A model generated the notes under the pieces. That model did not search any database. It was not told the DNA's origin and saw nothing but the letters and a program-made list of their open reading frames with translations. DNA of 64,000 nt from Escherichia whittamii (GTDB taxonomy: Bacteria; Pseudomonadota; Gammaproteobacteria; Enterobacterales; Enterobacteriaceae). Made by a program: the position numbers and the translations under genes. How positions within the stretch are numbered: the stretch's first letter is position 1; every line of letters starts with the position of its first letter. Where the stretch lies: the NCBI RefSeq assembly GCF_014836715.1, contig NZ_JACSQI010000006.1:62001-126000 (forward strand), in the 5' to 3' direction. Below, piece after piece: positions 51,380 through 61,131 of the stretch.

Positions 51380-52924
51380 ATGTCGGTTTCTAAAAAACCT
51401 ATGGTACTGGTGATTCTGGATGGCTATGGCTATCGCGAAGAACAGCAGGATAACGCCATTTTTAGTGCTAAAACCCCGGTAATGGATGCACTGTGGGCCA
51501 ATCGTCCGCATACCCTAATCGACGCTTCCGGTCTGGAAGTCGGTCTGCCTGACCGTCAGATGGGTAACTCCGAAGTAGGCCACGTTAACCTGGGTGCCGG
51601 CCGCATCGTGTATCAAGACCTGACTCGTCTGGACGTTGAAATCAAAGATCGCGCTTTCTTTGCTAATCCGGTGCTGACTGGCGCGGTAGATAAAGCGAAG
51701 AACGCGGGCAAAGCAGTACACATCATGGGGCTGCTTTCCGCAGGCGGTGTACACAGCCACGAAGATCACATCATGGCAATGGTAGAGCTGGCAGCTGAAC
51801 GTGGCGCAGAGAAAATCTACCTGCACGCATTCCTTGACGGTCGCGACACTCCGCCGCGCAGTGCTGAATCCTCACTGAAAAAATTCGAAGAGAAATTTGC
51901 CGCGCTGGGTAAAGGCCGCGTAGCGTCCATCATTGGCCGTTACTACGCAATGGACCGCGACAACCGTTGGGATCGCGTTGAAAAAGCTTATGACCTGCTG
52001 ACTCTGGCGCAGGGTGAGTTCCAGGCTGATACCGCCGTTGCCGGTTTGCAGGCTGCTTATGCTCGCGACGAAAACGACGAATTCGTGAAAGCGACCGTTA
52101 TCCGTGCTGAAGGCCAGCCAGATGCAGCAATGGAAGACGGCGATGCGCTGATTTTCATGAACTTCCGCGCTGACCGCGCGCGTGAAATCACTCGTGCATT
52201 CGTGAACGCCGATTTCGACGGCTTCGCGCGTAAGAAAGTGGTTAACGTCGATTTCGTAATGCTGACCGAATACGCTGCCGACATCAAAACCGCTGTGGCT
52301 TACCCACCAGCGTCTCTGGTTAATACCTTCGGCGAGTGGATGGCGAAAAACGACAAAACTCAGCTGCGTATTTCCGAAACCGAAAAATATGCCCACGTCA
52401 CTTTCTTCTTCAACGGCGGCGTAGAAGAGTCGTTCAAAGGCGAAGATCGCATTCTGATCAACTCGCCGAAAGTCGCTACCTACGACCTGCAACCGGAAAT
52501 GAGCTCCGCAGAGCTGACCGAAAAACTGGTTGCGGCAATCAAGAGCGGCAAATACGACACCATCATCTGTAACTATCCGAACGGCGACATGGTAGGTCAC
52601 ACCGGGGTGATGGAAGCTGCGGTTAAAGCGGTTGAAGCACTGGATCACTGTGTTGAAGAAGTGACCAAAGCTGTTGAGTCCGTGGGTGGGCAACTGCTGA
52701 TCACCGCAGACCACGGTAACGCTGAACAGATGCGCGATCCGGCTACTGGTCAGGCTCACACGGCGCATACCAACCTGCCAGTTCCGCTGATTTACGTTGG
52801 CGATAAGAACGTGAAAGCGGTTGAAGGCGGCAAACTTTCTGACATCGCTCCGACCATGTTGTCGCTGATGGGGATGGAAATCCCGCAAGAGATGACTGGT
52901 AAGCCGCTGTTCATCGTGGAATAA
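51380..52924 (+). CDS. gpmI: GpmI, cofactor-independent phosphoglycerate mutase
   Basis: GpmI interconverts 3- and 2-phosphoglycerate with two Mn ions. It is a 514-residue alkaline-phosphatase-fold enzyme; Ser64 in [15 protein letters not shown] carries the phosphate. Metal ligands are in LVILDGYG at the start and in ADHGNAEQM and [10 protein letters not shown] near the end. The start [17 protein letters not shown] excludes a 73-codon upstream frame that lacks a ribosome site and overlaps the promoter shared with yibN. It precedes envC. Confidence 0.97.
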   Translation: MSVSKKPMVLVILDGYGYREEQQDNAIFSAKTPVMDALWANRPHTLIDASGLEVGLPDRQMGNSEVGHVNLGAGRIVYQDLTRLDVEIKDRAFFANPVLTGAVDKAKNAGKAVHIMGLLSAGGVHSHEDHIMAMVELAAERGAEKIYLHAFLDGRDTPPRSAESSLKKFEEKFAALGKGRVASIIGRYYAMDRDNRWDRVEKAYDLLTLAQGEFQADTAVAGLQAAYARDENDEFVKATVIRAEGQPDAAMEDGDALIFMNFRADRAREITRAFVNADFDGFARKKVVNVDFVMLTEYAADIKTAVAYPPASLVNTFGEWMAKNDKTQLRISETEKYAHVTFFFNGGVEESFKGEDRILINSPKVATYDLQPEMSSAELTEKLVAAIKSGKYDTIICNYPNGDMVGHTGVMEAAVKAVEALDHCVEEVTKAVESVGGQLLITADHGNAEQMRDPATGQAHTAHTNLPVPLIYVGDKNVKAVEGGKLSDIAPTMLSLMGMEIPQEMTGKPLFIVE

Positions 52925-52957
52925 TCCCTCCCCATGAGGGGAAAGGCGATTAATACC

Positions 52958-54217
52958 ATGACACGGGCCACGAAACCGCGCAGGTTTGCAGTCAGGCCCA
53001 TCATTTACGCCAGCGTTCTTAGCGCTGGCGTATTGTTGTGCACGTTTTCCGCCCACGCGGATGACCGCGACCAACTCAAGTCTATTCAGGCCGATATCGC
53101 CGCGAAAGAGCGCGCGGTACGCCAACAGCAGCAACAACGCTCAAGCCTGCTTGCTCAACTGAAAAAGCAGGAAGAGGCGATCTCCGAAGCCACACGCAAG
53201 CTGCGCGAAACGCAAAACACGCTCAATCAACTGAATAAACAGATTGATGAGATGAACGCGTCGATTGCCAAACTGGAACAGCAAAAAGCCGCCCAGGAAC
53301 GCAGCCTCGCCGCGCAACTGGATGCCGCGTTTCGTCAGGGTGAGCATACGGGCATACAGCTCATTCTCAGCGGTGAAGAAAGCCAGCGCGGTCAGCGTTT
53401 ACAGGCTTATTTCGGCTATCTCAACCAGGCGCGACAAGAAACCATCGCCCAGTTGAAGCAAACGCGTGAAGAAGTCGCCATGCAGCGTGCTGAACTGGAA
53501 GAGAAACAAAGCGAGCAACAAACGCTGTTATATGAGCAGCGCGCCCAACAGGCGAAACTGACTCAGGCGCTGAACGAGCGTAAAAAGACGCTGGCAGGGC
53601 TGGAATCTTCCATCCAGCAAGGTCAGCAACAGTTGAGCGAGCTGCGTGCTAACGAATCTCGTCTGCGCAATAGTATTGCTCGCGCGGAAGCTGCGGCGAA
53701 AGCGCGTGCTGAACGTGAAGCGCGTGAGGCTCAGGCAGTTCGCGACAGGCAGAAAGAAGCGACGCGTAAAGGCACCACCTACAAGCCGACCGAAAGCGAA
53801 AAATCGCTGATGTCCCGTACCGGTGGTCTGGGCGCACCGCGCGGTCAGGCATTCTGGCCTGTTCGCGGGCCAACGCTGCATCGCTATGGCGAACAGCTAC
53901 AGGGCGAACTGCGCTGGAAAGGGATGGTGATTGGTGCCTCTGAAGGTACTGAAGTTAAAGCGATTGCCGATGGCCGGGTGATTCTGGCTGACTGGCTGCA
54001 AGGCTACGGTCTGGTGGTGGTGGTTGAGCACGGTAAAGGCGATATGAGTCTTTACGGCTATAATCAGAGCGCACTGGTGAGCGTTGGTTCGCAGGTTCGT
54101 GCGGGCCAGCCAATTGCGCTGGTGGGCAGCAGTGGTGGTCAGGGTCGGCCTTCACTCTATTTCGAAATTCGCCGCCAGGGTCAGGCGGTCAATCCACAGC
54201 CGTGGTTGGGAAGATAA
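52958..54217 (+). CDS. envC: EnvC, activator of the amidases AmiA and AmiB at division
   Basis: EnvC is a periplasmic protein that relieves autoinhibition of AmiA and AmiB, under control of FtsEX. The 419-residue precursor has a signal segment ending FSAHA near residue 34, long coiled coils (about residues 35-270) that contact FtsX, and a C-terminal LytM domain. The LytM domain is degenerate: the last metal motif HxH is replaced (PSLYFEIRR), so it activates but does not cut. The start MTRATKPRRF was chosen, as in K-12. It is followed by yibQ after three bases. Confidence 0.96.
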   Translation: MTRATKPRRFAVRPIIYASVLSAGVLLCTFSAHADDRDQLKSIQADIAAKERAVRQQQQQRSSLLAQLKKQEEAISEATRKLRETQNTLNQLNKQIDEMNASIAKLEQQKAAQERSLAAQLDAAFRQGEHTGIQLILSGEESQRGQRLQAYFGYLNQARQETIAQLKQTREEVAMQRAELEEKQSEQQTLLYEQRAQQAKLTQALNERKKTLAGLESSIQQGQQQLSELRANESRLRNSIARAEAAAKARAEREAREAQAVRDRQKEATRKGTTYKPTESEKSLMSRTGGLGAPRGQAFWPVRGPTLHRYGEQLQGELRWKGMVIGASEGTEVKAIADGRVILADWLQGYGLVVVVEHGKGDMSLYGYNQSALVSVGSQVRAGQPIALVGSSGGQGRPSLYFEIRRQGQAVNPQPWLGR

Positions 54218-54220
54218 GTT

Positions 54221-55180
54221 TTGTTTCCATTTCGTCGTAACGCTCTTGCATTTGCCGCTCTGTTGGCGCTCTCCTCCCCCGTACTTGCTGGCAAACTTGC
54301 CATCGTCATTGATGATTTTGGTTATCGCCCGCATAACGAAAACCAGGTGCTGGCGATGCCATCCGCCATCTCCGTTGCCGTGTTACCCGACTCACCACAC
54401 GCCAGAGAGATGGCGACCAAGGCGCATAACAGCGGTCACGAAGTGTTGATTCATCTGCCGATGGCGCCGTTGAGTAAACAGCCGCTGGAGAAAAACACGC
54501 TGCGCCCGGAGATGAGCAGCGACGAAATTGAGCGCATTATTCGCAGCGCAGTCAATAACGTGCCCTATGCTGTGGGGATCAACAACCACATGGGCAGCAA
54601 GATGACCTCTAACCTGTTTGGTATGCAGAAAGTGATGCAGGCGCTGGCGCGTTACAATCTTTACTTTCTCGACAGTGTAACCATCGGTAATACCCAGGCG
54701 ATGCGCGCTGCGCAAGGCACTGGTGTGAAGGTTATTAAAAGGAAGGTGTTCCTCGACGATTCGCAAAATGAAGCGGATATTCGTGTGCAGTTTAATCGTG
54801 CAATTGACCTGGCGCGTCGTAACGGTTCGACTATCGCCATTGGTCATCCGCATCCCTCAACGGTACGCGTATTGCAACAGATGGTTTATAACCTGCCGCC
54901 AGACATTACGCTGGTGAAAGCCAGCAGCTTGCTGAATGAACCGCAGGTTGATACTTCTACACCGCCAAAAAACGCTGTGCCAGACTCACCGCGTAACCCG
55001 TTCCGTGGCGTGAAGCTCTGTAAACCGAAGAAACCGCTGGAACCAGTTTATGCTAATCGCTTCTTTGAAGTATTAAGCGAAAGCATCAGCCAGAGCACGC
55101 TGATCGTTTACTTCCAGCATCAGTGGCAAGGCTGGGGTAAGCAGCCTGAAGCGGCGAAGTTTAACGCTAGCGCAAATTAA
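54221..55180 (+). CDS. yibQ: YibQ, divergent polysaccharide deacetylase family periplasmic protein
   Basis: A 319-residue secreted protein with a signal peptide (MFPFRRNALAFAALLALSSP, cleaved near VLAG). The barrel starts KLAIVIDDFGYRPHNENQVL and continues HEVLIHLPMAP and INNHMGSKMTSN, the divergent deacetylase family 2 pattern. Activity has not been shown. The start is TTG at 54221, three bases after the envC stop, which is the only position that keeps the whole signal peptide. Probable operon gpmI-envC-yibQ. It overlaps the end of the convergent waaH by 14 bases. Confidence 0.92.
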   Translation: MFPFRRNALAFAALLALSSPVLAGKLAIVIDDFGYRPHNENQVLAMPSAISVAVLPDSPHAREMATKAHNSGHEVLIHLPMAPLSKQPLEKNTLRPEMSSDEIERIIRSAVNNVPYAVGINNHMGSKMTSNLFGMQKVMQALARYNLYFLDSVTIGNTQAMRAAQGTGVKVIKRKVFLDDSQNEADIRVQFNRAIDLARRNGSTIAIGHPHPSTVRVLQQMVYNLPPDITLVKASSLLNEPQVDTSTPPKNAVPDSPRNPFRGVKLCKPKKPLEPVYANRFFEVLSESISQSTLIVYFQHQWQGWGKQPEAAKFNASAN

Positions 55181-56201
55181 AGGCGCTACGCGTAATACGA
55201 TGGTGCGACCGCGTTTTGTCGCGCCATTGCCATAAACGGAAAGACCACAGCAACGCCTGATAACCCACCTTCACGCTGCGCACATTGGTAATCAGGCGCT
55301 TATACATACCGGAAGTAAATATCTCGGCAATCATCCGCTGGCGGGTAATAATATCCGGCTCTTTGCGCACCGCATGGCAAACGCGTAATGCTTCGTAAGT
55401 TATTTGCTGATGAAACTCCGGATAAATCGGAATTTTGTCGGCGTAATTACGATTTAAATTTTCCAACAGACGCGTTATCTTAATATAGTGACGTTGATAA
55501 TTAAGGTTTTTGTTCCCTTGTCTTTTCAAGCGACTTACTGACGTATTATGCAGATAATATTTATATAACGATTGCTCGGTATATCGCGCACGCAGCGCAT
55601 TAAACATAAACTCTGTTGTCCAGACAATATCCTGATGATGTAATCCGGCAATAAATTTAATGTTATTTTTAACAATGACATCGCGGCGATAAACCCCCAT
55701 CCAGACAACGTGAGTCCAACGGCGGGAAGAAAGCCCCATCCGCAGCCAATCCGGGCCAGTTAATACGCCGGTTGAGCGTATGCGAACGGTGGGAATAGAT
55801 TGCCAGGTTTCCCCCGTTTCACGGGTACACCAGTCAGCGTTACACTGCGCCACGTCGAGATCGTCCTCTAACGCCATGGTCATCAGCGTTTCGTACATGG
55901 TGGGATAGACTTCATCATCAGCATCGACAAAAGCGACATATTTGCCCGTCGCCGCCTCGATCCCACGATTACGCGCCACCGATGCGCCAGCATTCGCCTG
56001 ATGCAGCAAGCGAACGTGAGGATAGTTTTCTGCGTAATGCTTTGCTATATCAACAGAATTATCCGTTGACCCATCGTTAATAATAATGATTTCCAGAGCA
56101 GTCCAGGTTTGCGTGATTAAAGATTCCATACAAGTGCGGAAATCATCGCCCGCATTATATAACGGGATAATAACACTAAGTTTATTGGTGCTGTTCATCA
56201 T
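55167..56201 (-). CDS. waaH: WaaH (YibD), LPS heptose III glucuronosyltransferase
   Basis: A 344-residue GT2-family (GT-A) glycosyltransferase. The N-terminal VIIPLYNAGDDFRTCMESL is the classical start, IIINDGSTDNS binds the nucleotide sugar, and the metal motif is FVDADDEVYPTMY. WaaH adds glucuronic acid to heptose III of the LPS inner core under phosphate limitation via PhoB in K-12. I did not find a convincing Pho box in the 302-base gap upstream. It lies apart from the main waa operons, between yibQ and tdh. Confidence 0.93.
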   Translation of the reverse strand: MMNSTNKLSVIIPLYNAGDDFRTCMESLITQTWTALEIIIINDGSTDNSVDIAKHYAENYPHVRLLHQANAGASVARNRGIEAATGKYVAFVDADDEVYPTMYETLMTMALEDDLDVAQCNADWCTRETGETWQSIPTVRIRSTGVLTGPDWLRMGLSSRRWTHVVWMGVYRRDVIVKNNIKFIAGLHHQDIVWTTEFMFNALRARYTEQSLYKYYLHNTSVSRLKRQGNKNLNYQRHYIKITRLLENLNRNYADKIPIYPEFHQQITYEALRVCHAVRKEPDIITRQRMIAEIFTSGMYKRLITNVRSVKVGYQALLWSFRLWQWRDKTRSHHRITRSAFNLR

Positions 56202-56503
56202 AAATTACCGACGACCTCTGAAGTTACCCTGATGTTGTACAGGCTTTGTATTAAGAAACCATTAAGCCTGTGAAATATTATTTTTACGGGTGAGAAAGTC
56301 ACTTCAGGCTAGAGAGATAATGAGAGCAGCAATATAAGATAACTGCGCAATTACGATATCTTTATTACACTGACAGGATTTTACATATTTAACAGATTAT
56401 CCTCAGGGAAAAGAGCTGGTATTTTGGCTTTTCAGATTGTAGACAAAGTGCGCTTTGTTTATGCCATCAGCTGCAAGGGCTGGAATACCAGCCCTTATTC
56501 ATA
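56202..56503. other. gene-free gap between waaH and tdh
   Basis: No credible gene. It should hold the waaH promoter on the minus strand. A perfect inverted repeat AAGGGCTGG-AATA-CCAGCCCTT at 56475-56496, without a U-tract on either side, follows the tdh stop and probably marks the end of kbl-tdh. Confidence 0.6.
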
Positions 56504-57529
56504 TTAATCCCAGCTCAGAATAACTTTCCCGGACTGACCTGAACGCATAGCGTCGAAACCTTTCTGGAAATCATCGATGGAGAAACGATGGGTAATGATC
56601 GGCGAGAGATCCAGACCAGACTGAATCAGCGCCGCCATCTTGTACCAGGTTTCAAACATCTCACGACCGTAAATGCCTTTAATGAACAAGCCTTTAAAGA
56701 TCACTTTTGTCCAGTCGATAGACATATCAGACGGCGGGATACCCAGCATCGCAATACGACCACCGTGATTCATGGTGTCCAGCATCGTGCGAAACGCTGA
56801 CGGCGCACCAGACATCTCCAGGCCAACATCAAAGCCTTCAGTCATGCCCAGTTCTGCCATTACGTCGTTGAGATTCTCTTTCGCGACGTTAACCGCACGA
56901 GTGATGCCCATTTTGCGCGCCAGTTCCAGACGATACTCATTAACGTCGGTGATAACCACATTACGCGCGCCGACGTGTTTCGCCACTGCCGCGGCCATAA
57001 TACCAATTGGGCCTGCACCAGAAACCAGAACATCTTCGCCGACCAGGTCAAACGATAGCGCCGTATGCACCGCATTTCCGAACGGGTCAAAAATTGCGGC
57101 TAAGTCATCGGAGATATTGTCAGGGATTTTGAAGGCGTTGAATGCCGGGATCACCAGATATTCGGCGAAGCAGCCCGGGCGATTAACACCAACGCCTATC
57201 GTGTTGCGGCACAAATGGGTACGCCCACCACGACAGTTGCGGCAATGACCACAGGTGATATGGCCTTCGCCAGAAACGCGATCGCCGATCTTGAAGCCTT
57301 TCACTTCCTGACCGATGCCAACCACTTCACCAACATATTCATGGCCTACAACCATCGGTACTGGGATGGTTTTTTGCGACCACTCATCCCAGTTATAGAT
57401 GTGAACGTCAGTCCCGCAGATGGCTGTTTTACGGATTTTAATCAGCAGATCGTTATGTCCGAGTTCCGGTTCAGGAACGTCGGTCATCCAGATGCCCTCT
57501 TCCGCTTTCAGTTTGGATAACGCTTTCAT
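56504..57529 (-). CDS. tdh: Tdh, L-threonine 3-dehydrogenase
   Basis: Tdh oxidises threonine to 2-amino-3-ketobutyrate with NAD; Kbl then cleaves this to glycine and acetyl-CoA. The 341-residue medium-chain dehydrogenase has catalytic zinc ligands Cys38 ([16 protein letters not shown]) and His and Glu in [10 protein letters not shown], structural zinc cysteines [15 protein letters not shown], and the NAD motif [15 protein letters not shown]. It is second in kbl-tdh, 13 bases after kbl; in K-12 the operon is controlled by Lrp. Confidence 0.98.
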   Translation of the reverse strand: MKALSKLKAEEGIWMTDVPEPELGHNDLLIKIRKTAICGTDVHIYNWDEWSQKTIPVPMVVGHEYVGEVVGIGQEVKGFKIGDRVSGEGHITCGHCRNCRGGRTHLCRNTIGVGVNRPGCFAEYLVIPAFNAFKIPDNISDDLAAIFDPFGNAVHTALSFDLVGEDVLVSGAGPIGIMAAAVAKHVGARNVVITDVNEYRLELARKMGITRAVNVAKENLNDVMAELGMTEGFDVGLEMSGAPSAFRTMLDTMNHGGRIAMLGIPPSDMSIDWTKVIFKGLFIKGIYGREMFETWYKMAALIQSGLDLSPIITHRFSIDDFQKGFDAMRSGQSGKVILSWD

Positions 57530-57542
57530 CTCACATCCTCAC

Positions 57543-58739
57543 TCAGGCGATTACGCCCAGTTGTTTACCAATACGCGTGAACGCTTCTACCGCACGCGTA
57601 ATTTGCTCAGGGGTATGCGCCGCAGACATCTGGGTTCGAATACGCGCCTGACCTTTCGGAACGACCGGATAGAAGAAACCGGTGACGTAAATGCCCTCTT
57701 TTTGCAGCTCGCGGGCAAATTTTTGCGCCACTACCGCATCGCCAAGCATGACCGGAATAATGGCGTGATCGGCACCTGCCAGAGTAAAGCCCGCAGCCGA
57801 CATCTGCTCACGGAACTGGCGTGCGTTCGCCCACAGACGGTCACGCAGTTCGCTGCCCGCTTCGACCATCTCCAGCACTTTAATGGAAGCAGCTACAATG
57901 GCAGGTGCCAGCGAGTTGGAGAACAGGTAAGGACGAGAACGCTGACGCAGCCACTCAACCACTTCTTTACGCGCCGCGGTGTAACCACCAGAAGCGCCGC
58001 CTAATGCTTTACCGAGCGTGCCGGTGATGATGTCAACACGGCCCATTACATCGCAGTATTCATGGGAACCACGACCGTTTTCACCGACAAAACCAACCGC
58101 GTGAGAGTCATCAACCATCACCAAAGCGTCGTATTTATCCGCGAGATCGCAAACCCCTTTCAGGTTGGCAATTACGCCATCCATAGAGAACACACCATCG
58201 GTGGCGATTAATACATGGCGCGCCCCGGATTCACGCGCTTCTTTCAGGCATGCTTCCAGCTCTTGCATATTGTTGTTGGCATAGCGATAGCGTTTGGCTT
58301 TGCACAGTCGCACGCCGTCAATGATCGAGGCATGGTTCAGAGCATCGGAGATAATGGCGTCTTCCGCGCCCAACAGCGTTTCAAACAGACCACCGTTAGC
58401 GTCAAAGCAGGAAGAGTAGAGAATCGCATCTTCCATCCCGAGAAATGCTGCCAGCTTCTGCTCAAGCTCTTTATGGCTATCCTGAGTGCCGCAGATAAAA
58501 CGTACTGAAGCCATCCCGAAACCGTGAGAATCCATTCCCGCTTTTGCCGCCGCAATCAGCTCCGGATGATTCGCCAGCCCGAGATAGTTATTGGCGCAAA
58601 AGTTTATGACGTGACTTCCATCAGCCACAGTGATGTCTGCTTGCTGCGCAGACGTAATAATGCGTTCTTCTTTAAACAACCCTTCCGCCCTTGCGGTTTC
58701 CAGATCGTTAGTTAACTGCTGATAAAATTCTCCACGCAT
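57543..58739 (-). CDS. kbl: Kbl, 2-amino-3-ketobutyrate CoA ligase (glycine C-acetyltransferase)
   Basis: Kbl is a 398-residue PLP enzyme of the alpha-oxoamine synthase family that completes threonine breakdown to glycine and acetyl-CoA. The PLP lysine is in [18 protein letters not shown] and the Asp that holds the pyridine nitrogen in [28 protein letters not shown] at the N-terminus is the family signature. It is first in the operon with tdh and divergent from hldD over 213 bases. Confidence 0.98.
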   Translation of the reverse strand: MRGEFYQQLTNDLETARAEGLFKEERIITSAQQADITVADGSHVINFCANNYLGLANHPELIAAAKAGMDSHGFGMASVRFICGTQDSHKELEQKLAAFLGMEDAILYSSCFDANGGLFETLLGAEDAIISDALNHASIIDGVRLCKAKRYRYANNNMQELEACLKEARESGARHVLIATDGVFSMDGVIANLKGVCDLADKYDALVMVDDSHAVGFVGENGRGSHEYCDVMGRVDIITGTLGKALGGASGGYTAARKEVVEWLRQRSRPYLFSNSLAPAIVAASIKVLEMVEAGSELRDRLWANARQFREQMSAAGFTLAGADHAIIPVMLGDAVVAQKFARELQKEGIYVTGFFYPVVPKGQARIRTQMSAAHTPEQITRAVEAFTRIGKQLGVIA

Positions 58740-58952
58740 TGCGATTCTCCAGACAGGGCAATTTCCAGCACATATTACCCAAACTTATAGTTCGCGACGA
58801 GATGACGCGTTAACACTTCTGTAAAATTCGGGATAAATAACGCCCATCCCCCTCACTTTCGGCGAATGGCTGAAGCCAACGCCGTGTAGTGATATGATAG
58901 AAGTATTCGTGTCTGAGATTGTCTCTGACTCCATAATTCGAAGGTTACAGTT

Positions 58953-59933
58953 ATGATCATCGTTACCGGCGGCGCGGGCTTTATCGGCAGCAACATCGTT
59001 AAGGCCCTGAATGATAAAGGCATCACCGATATTCTGGTGGTGGACAACCTGAAAGACGGCACCAAGTTTGTGAACCTGGTGGACCTGAATATCGCGGACT
59101 ATATGGATAAGGAAGACTTCCTGATCCAGATTATGGCAGGCGAAGAGTTCGGCGATGTCGAAGCGATTTTCCACGAAGGCGCGTGCTCTTCCACCACCGA
59201 GTGGGACGGCAAGTATATGATGGATAACAACTATCAATACTCCAAAGAGCTGCTGCACTACTGCCTGGAACGTGAAATCCCGTTCCTGTACGCCTCTTCC
59301 GCAGCCACTTACGGTGGCCGCACCTCCGACTTTATTGAATCCCGCGAATACGAAAAACCACTGAACGTATACGGTTATTCGAAGTTCCTGTTTGATGAAT
59401 ATGTTCGTCAAATCCTGCCTGAAGCGAACTCGCAGATTGTTGGCTTCCGCTATTTCAACGTTTATGGACCGCGTGAAGGCCATAAAGGCAGCATGGCGAG
59501 CGTCGCTTTCCATCTCAACACGCAACTTAACAACGGTGAATCACCGAAACTGTTCGAAGGTAGCGAGAACTTTAAACGCGACTTCGTCTACGTGGGCGAC
59601 GTGGCAGATGTGAATCTGTGGTTCCTGGAAAATGGCGTTTCTGGCATCTTCAACCTCGGTACGGGTCGTGCGGAATCTTTCCAGGCAGTGGCGGATGCAA
59701 CGCTGGCTTATCATAAAAAAGGCCAGATTGAGTACATTCCGTTCCCGGATAAACTGAAAGGACGTTATCAGGCGTTCACTCAGGCGGATCTGACGAATCT
59801 GCGCGCTGCGGGTTACGACAAACCATTCAAAACCGTTGCCGAAGGCGTAACGGAATATATGGCCTGGCTGAATCGCGACATCAACGTAAATTCACAAAAT
59901 CATTCGAGCGGTATCAAGGCGGCAACTAAGTGA
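58953..59933 (+). CDS. hldD: HldD, ADP-L-glycero-D-manno-heptose 6-epimerase, with a C-terminal extension
   Basis: HldD converts ADP-D,D-heptose to ADP-L,D-heptose for the LPS inner core. It is a short-chain dehydrogenase-like enzyme: [15 protein letters not shown] binds NADP and the catalytic pair Tyr140/Lys144 is in VYGYSKFLF. The frame is 326 residues, against about 310 in K-12, which ends at LNRD plus one residue. Here the tail after LNRD reads [17 protein letters not shown] and is encoded mostly by an ERIC repeat that overlaps the 3' end. First gene of hldD-waaF-waaC-waaL, though the normally tight junction to waaF is opened by the repeat. Core enzyme features are intact. Confidence 0.96.
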
Positions 59934-60080
59934 CAAATTCGTCTGGAACGAATTTGAACTGCCGAAGGCTGCCTTCGGTGAGGGACAGGGACGTTCCTCA
60001 TTCATACCGGGAGCTTACAATAGTAAGTGACCGGAGTGAACGCAGGCAGCCGCCGCAGAGACAGCTTGAAGGATGAAGTG
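59896..60080 (+). repeat. ERIC (IRU) element with an internal insert between hldD and waaF
   Basis: The left arm AAAATCATTCGAG...CAAGGCGGCAACTAAGTGA (59897-59933) and the right arm GGAGCTTACAATAGTAAGTG...GCAGCTTGAAGGATG (60010-60075) match the ERIC consensus AATTCGAG...GGCGGCAAG...GAGTGA and GGAGCTTACATAAGTAAGTG...GCAGCTTGAAGTATGAC as I know it. About 75 bases between them are an insert with two small hairpins: AAATTCGT-CTGGA-ACGAATTT (59935-59955) and CCGAAGG-CTG-CCTTCGG (59962-59978). ERIC elements with inserts of roughly this size are known. It contains the hldD stop codon and ends just before the waaF ATG. Confidence 0.85.
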
Positions 60081-60081
60081 A

Positions 60082-61128
60082 ATGAAAATATTGGTGATCG
60101 GCCCGTCATGGGTGGGCGACATGATGATGTCGCAAAGTCTCTATCGCACGCTCCAGGCGCGCTATCCCCAGGCGATAATCGACGTGATGGCACCGGCATG
60201 GTGCCGTCCGTTATTATCGCGGATGCCGGAAGTTAACGACGCTATCCCTATGCCTCTCGGTCACGGGGCGCTGGAAATCAGCGAACGCCGCAAGCTGGGA
60301 CATAGCCTGCGCGAAAAACGTTACGACCGTGCCTACGTCTTACCCAACTCCTTTAAATCCGCATTAGTGCCTTTCTTCGCGGGGATTCCGCATCGCACCG
60401 GCTGGCGCGGTGAAATGCGCTACGGTTTACTCAACGATGTGCGCGTGCTCGATAAAGAAGCCTGGCCGCTAATGGTGGAACGCTATGTTGCGCTGGCCTA
60501 TGACAAAGGCGTAATGCGTACCGCACAAGATCTACCAAAACCGTTGTTATGGCCGCAATTGCAGGTGAGCGAAGGTGAAAAATCGTATACCTGTAATCAA
60601 TTTTCGCTCTCATCAGAACGTCCGATGATTGGCTTTTGTCCGGGCGCAGAGTTTGGCCCGGCGAAACGCTGGCCACACTACCACTACGCCGAACTGGCAA
60701 AGCAGCTCATTGATGAAGGTTATCAGGTGGTTCTGTTCGGCTCGGCGAAAGATCATGAAGCGGGCAATGAGATTCTTGCCGTTCTGAATACCGAGCAGCA
60801 GGCGTGGTGTCGGAATCTGGCGGGAGAAACGCAGCTTGAGCAGGCCGTTATCCTGATTGCAGCCTGTAATGCCATTGTCACTAACGATTCTGGTCTGATG
60901 CACGTTGCGGCGGCGCTCAATCGTCCGCTGGTTGCCCTGTATGGTCCGAGTAGCCCGGACTTCACACCGCCGCTTTCCCATAAAGCACGCGTGATCCGGC
61001 TGATTACCGGCTATCACAAAGTGCGTAAAGGTGACGCTGCGGAGGGTTATCACCAGAGCTTGATCGACATTACGCCACAGCGCGTATTGGAAGAACTCAA
61101 CGCGCTATTGTTACAAGAGGAAGCCTGA
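60082..61128 (+). CDS. waaF: WaaF, ADP-heptose:LPS heptosyltransferase II
   Basis: WaaF adds the second heptose to the LPS inner core on the cytoplasmic face of the membrane. The 348-residue GT9 enzyme starts MKILVIGPSWVGDMMMSQ and has the ADP-heptose block FCPGAEFGPAKRWP near residue 185 and VTNDSGLMHVAAAL near the C-terminus. Its ribosome site (GAAGGATGAAGTG) lies in the end of the ERIC element. waaC follows after three bases. Confidence 0.97.
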   Translation: MKILVIGPSWVGDMMMSQSLYRTLQARYPQAIIDVMAPAWCRPLLSRMPEVNDAIPMPLGHGALEISERRKLGHSLREKRYDRAYVLPNSFKSALVPFFAGIPHRTGWRGEMRYGLLNDVRVLDKEAWPLMVERYVALAYDKGVMRTAQDLPKPLLWPQLQVSEGEKSYTCNQFSLSSERPMIGFCPGAEFGPAKRWPHYHYAELAKQLIDEGYQVVLFGSAKDHEAGNEILAVLNTEQQAWCRNLAGETQLEQAVILIAACNAIVTNDSGLMHVAAALNRPLVALYGPSSPDFTPPLSHKARVIRLITGYHKVRKGDAAEGYHQSLIDITPQRVLEELNALLLQEEA

Positions 61129-61131
61129 CAG

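Noticed and set aside
51872-53137. 421-codon minus-strand frame opposite gpmI and the start of envC
   Set aside because: Runs across two well-supported genes and their gap; composition is that of reverse-complement reading.
56220-56300. Pho box upstream of waaH
   Set aside because: Expected from K-12 biology, but no convincing pair of CTGTCAT-like direct repeats could be made out on the minus strand.
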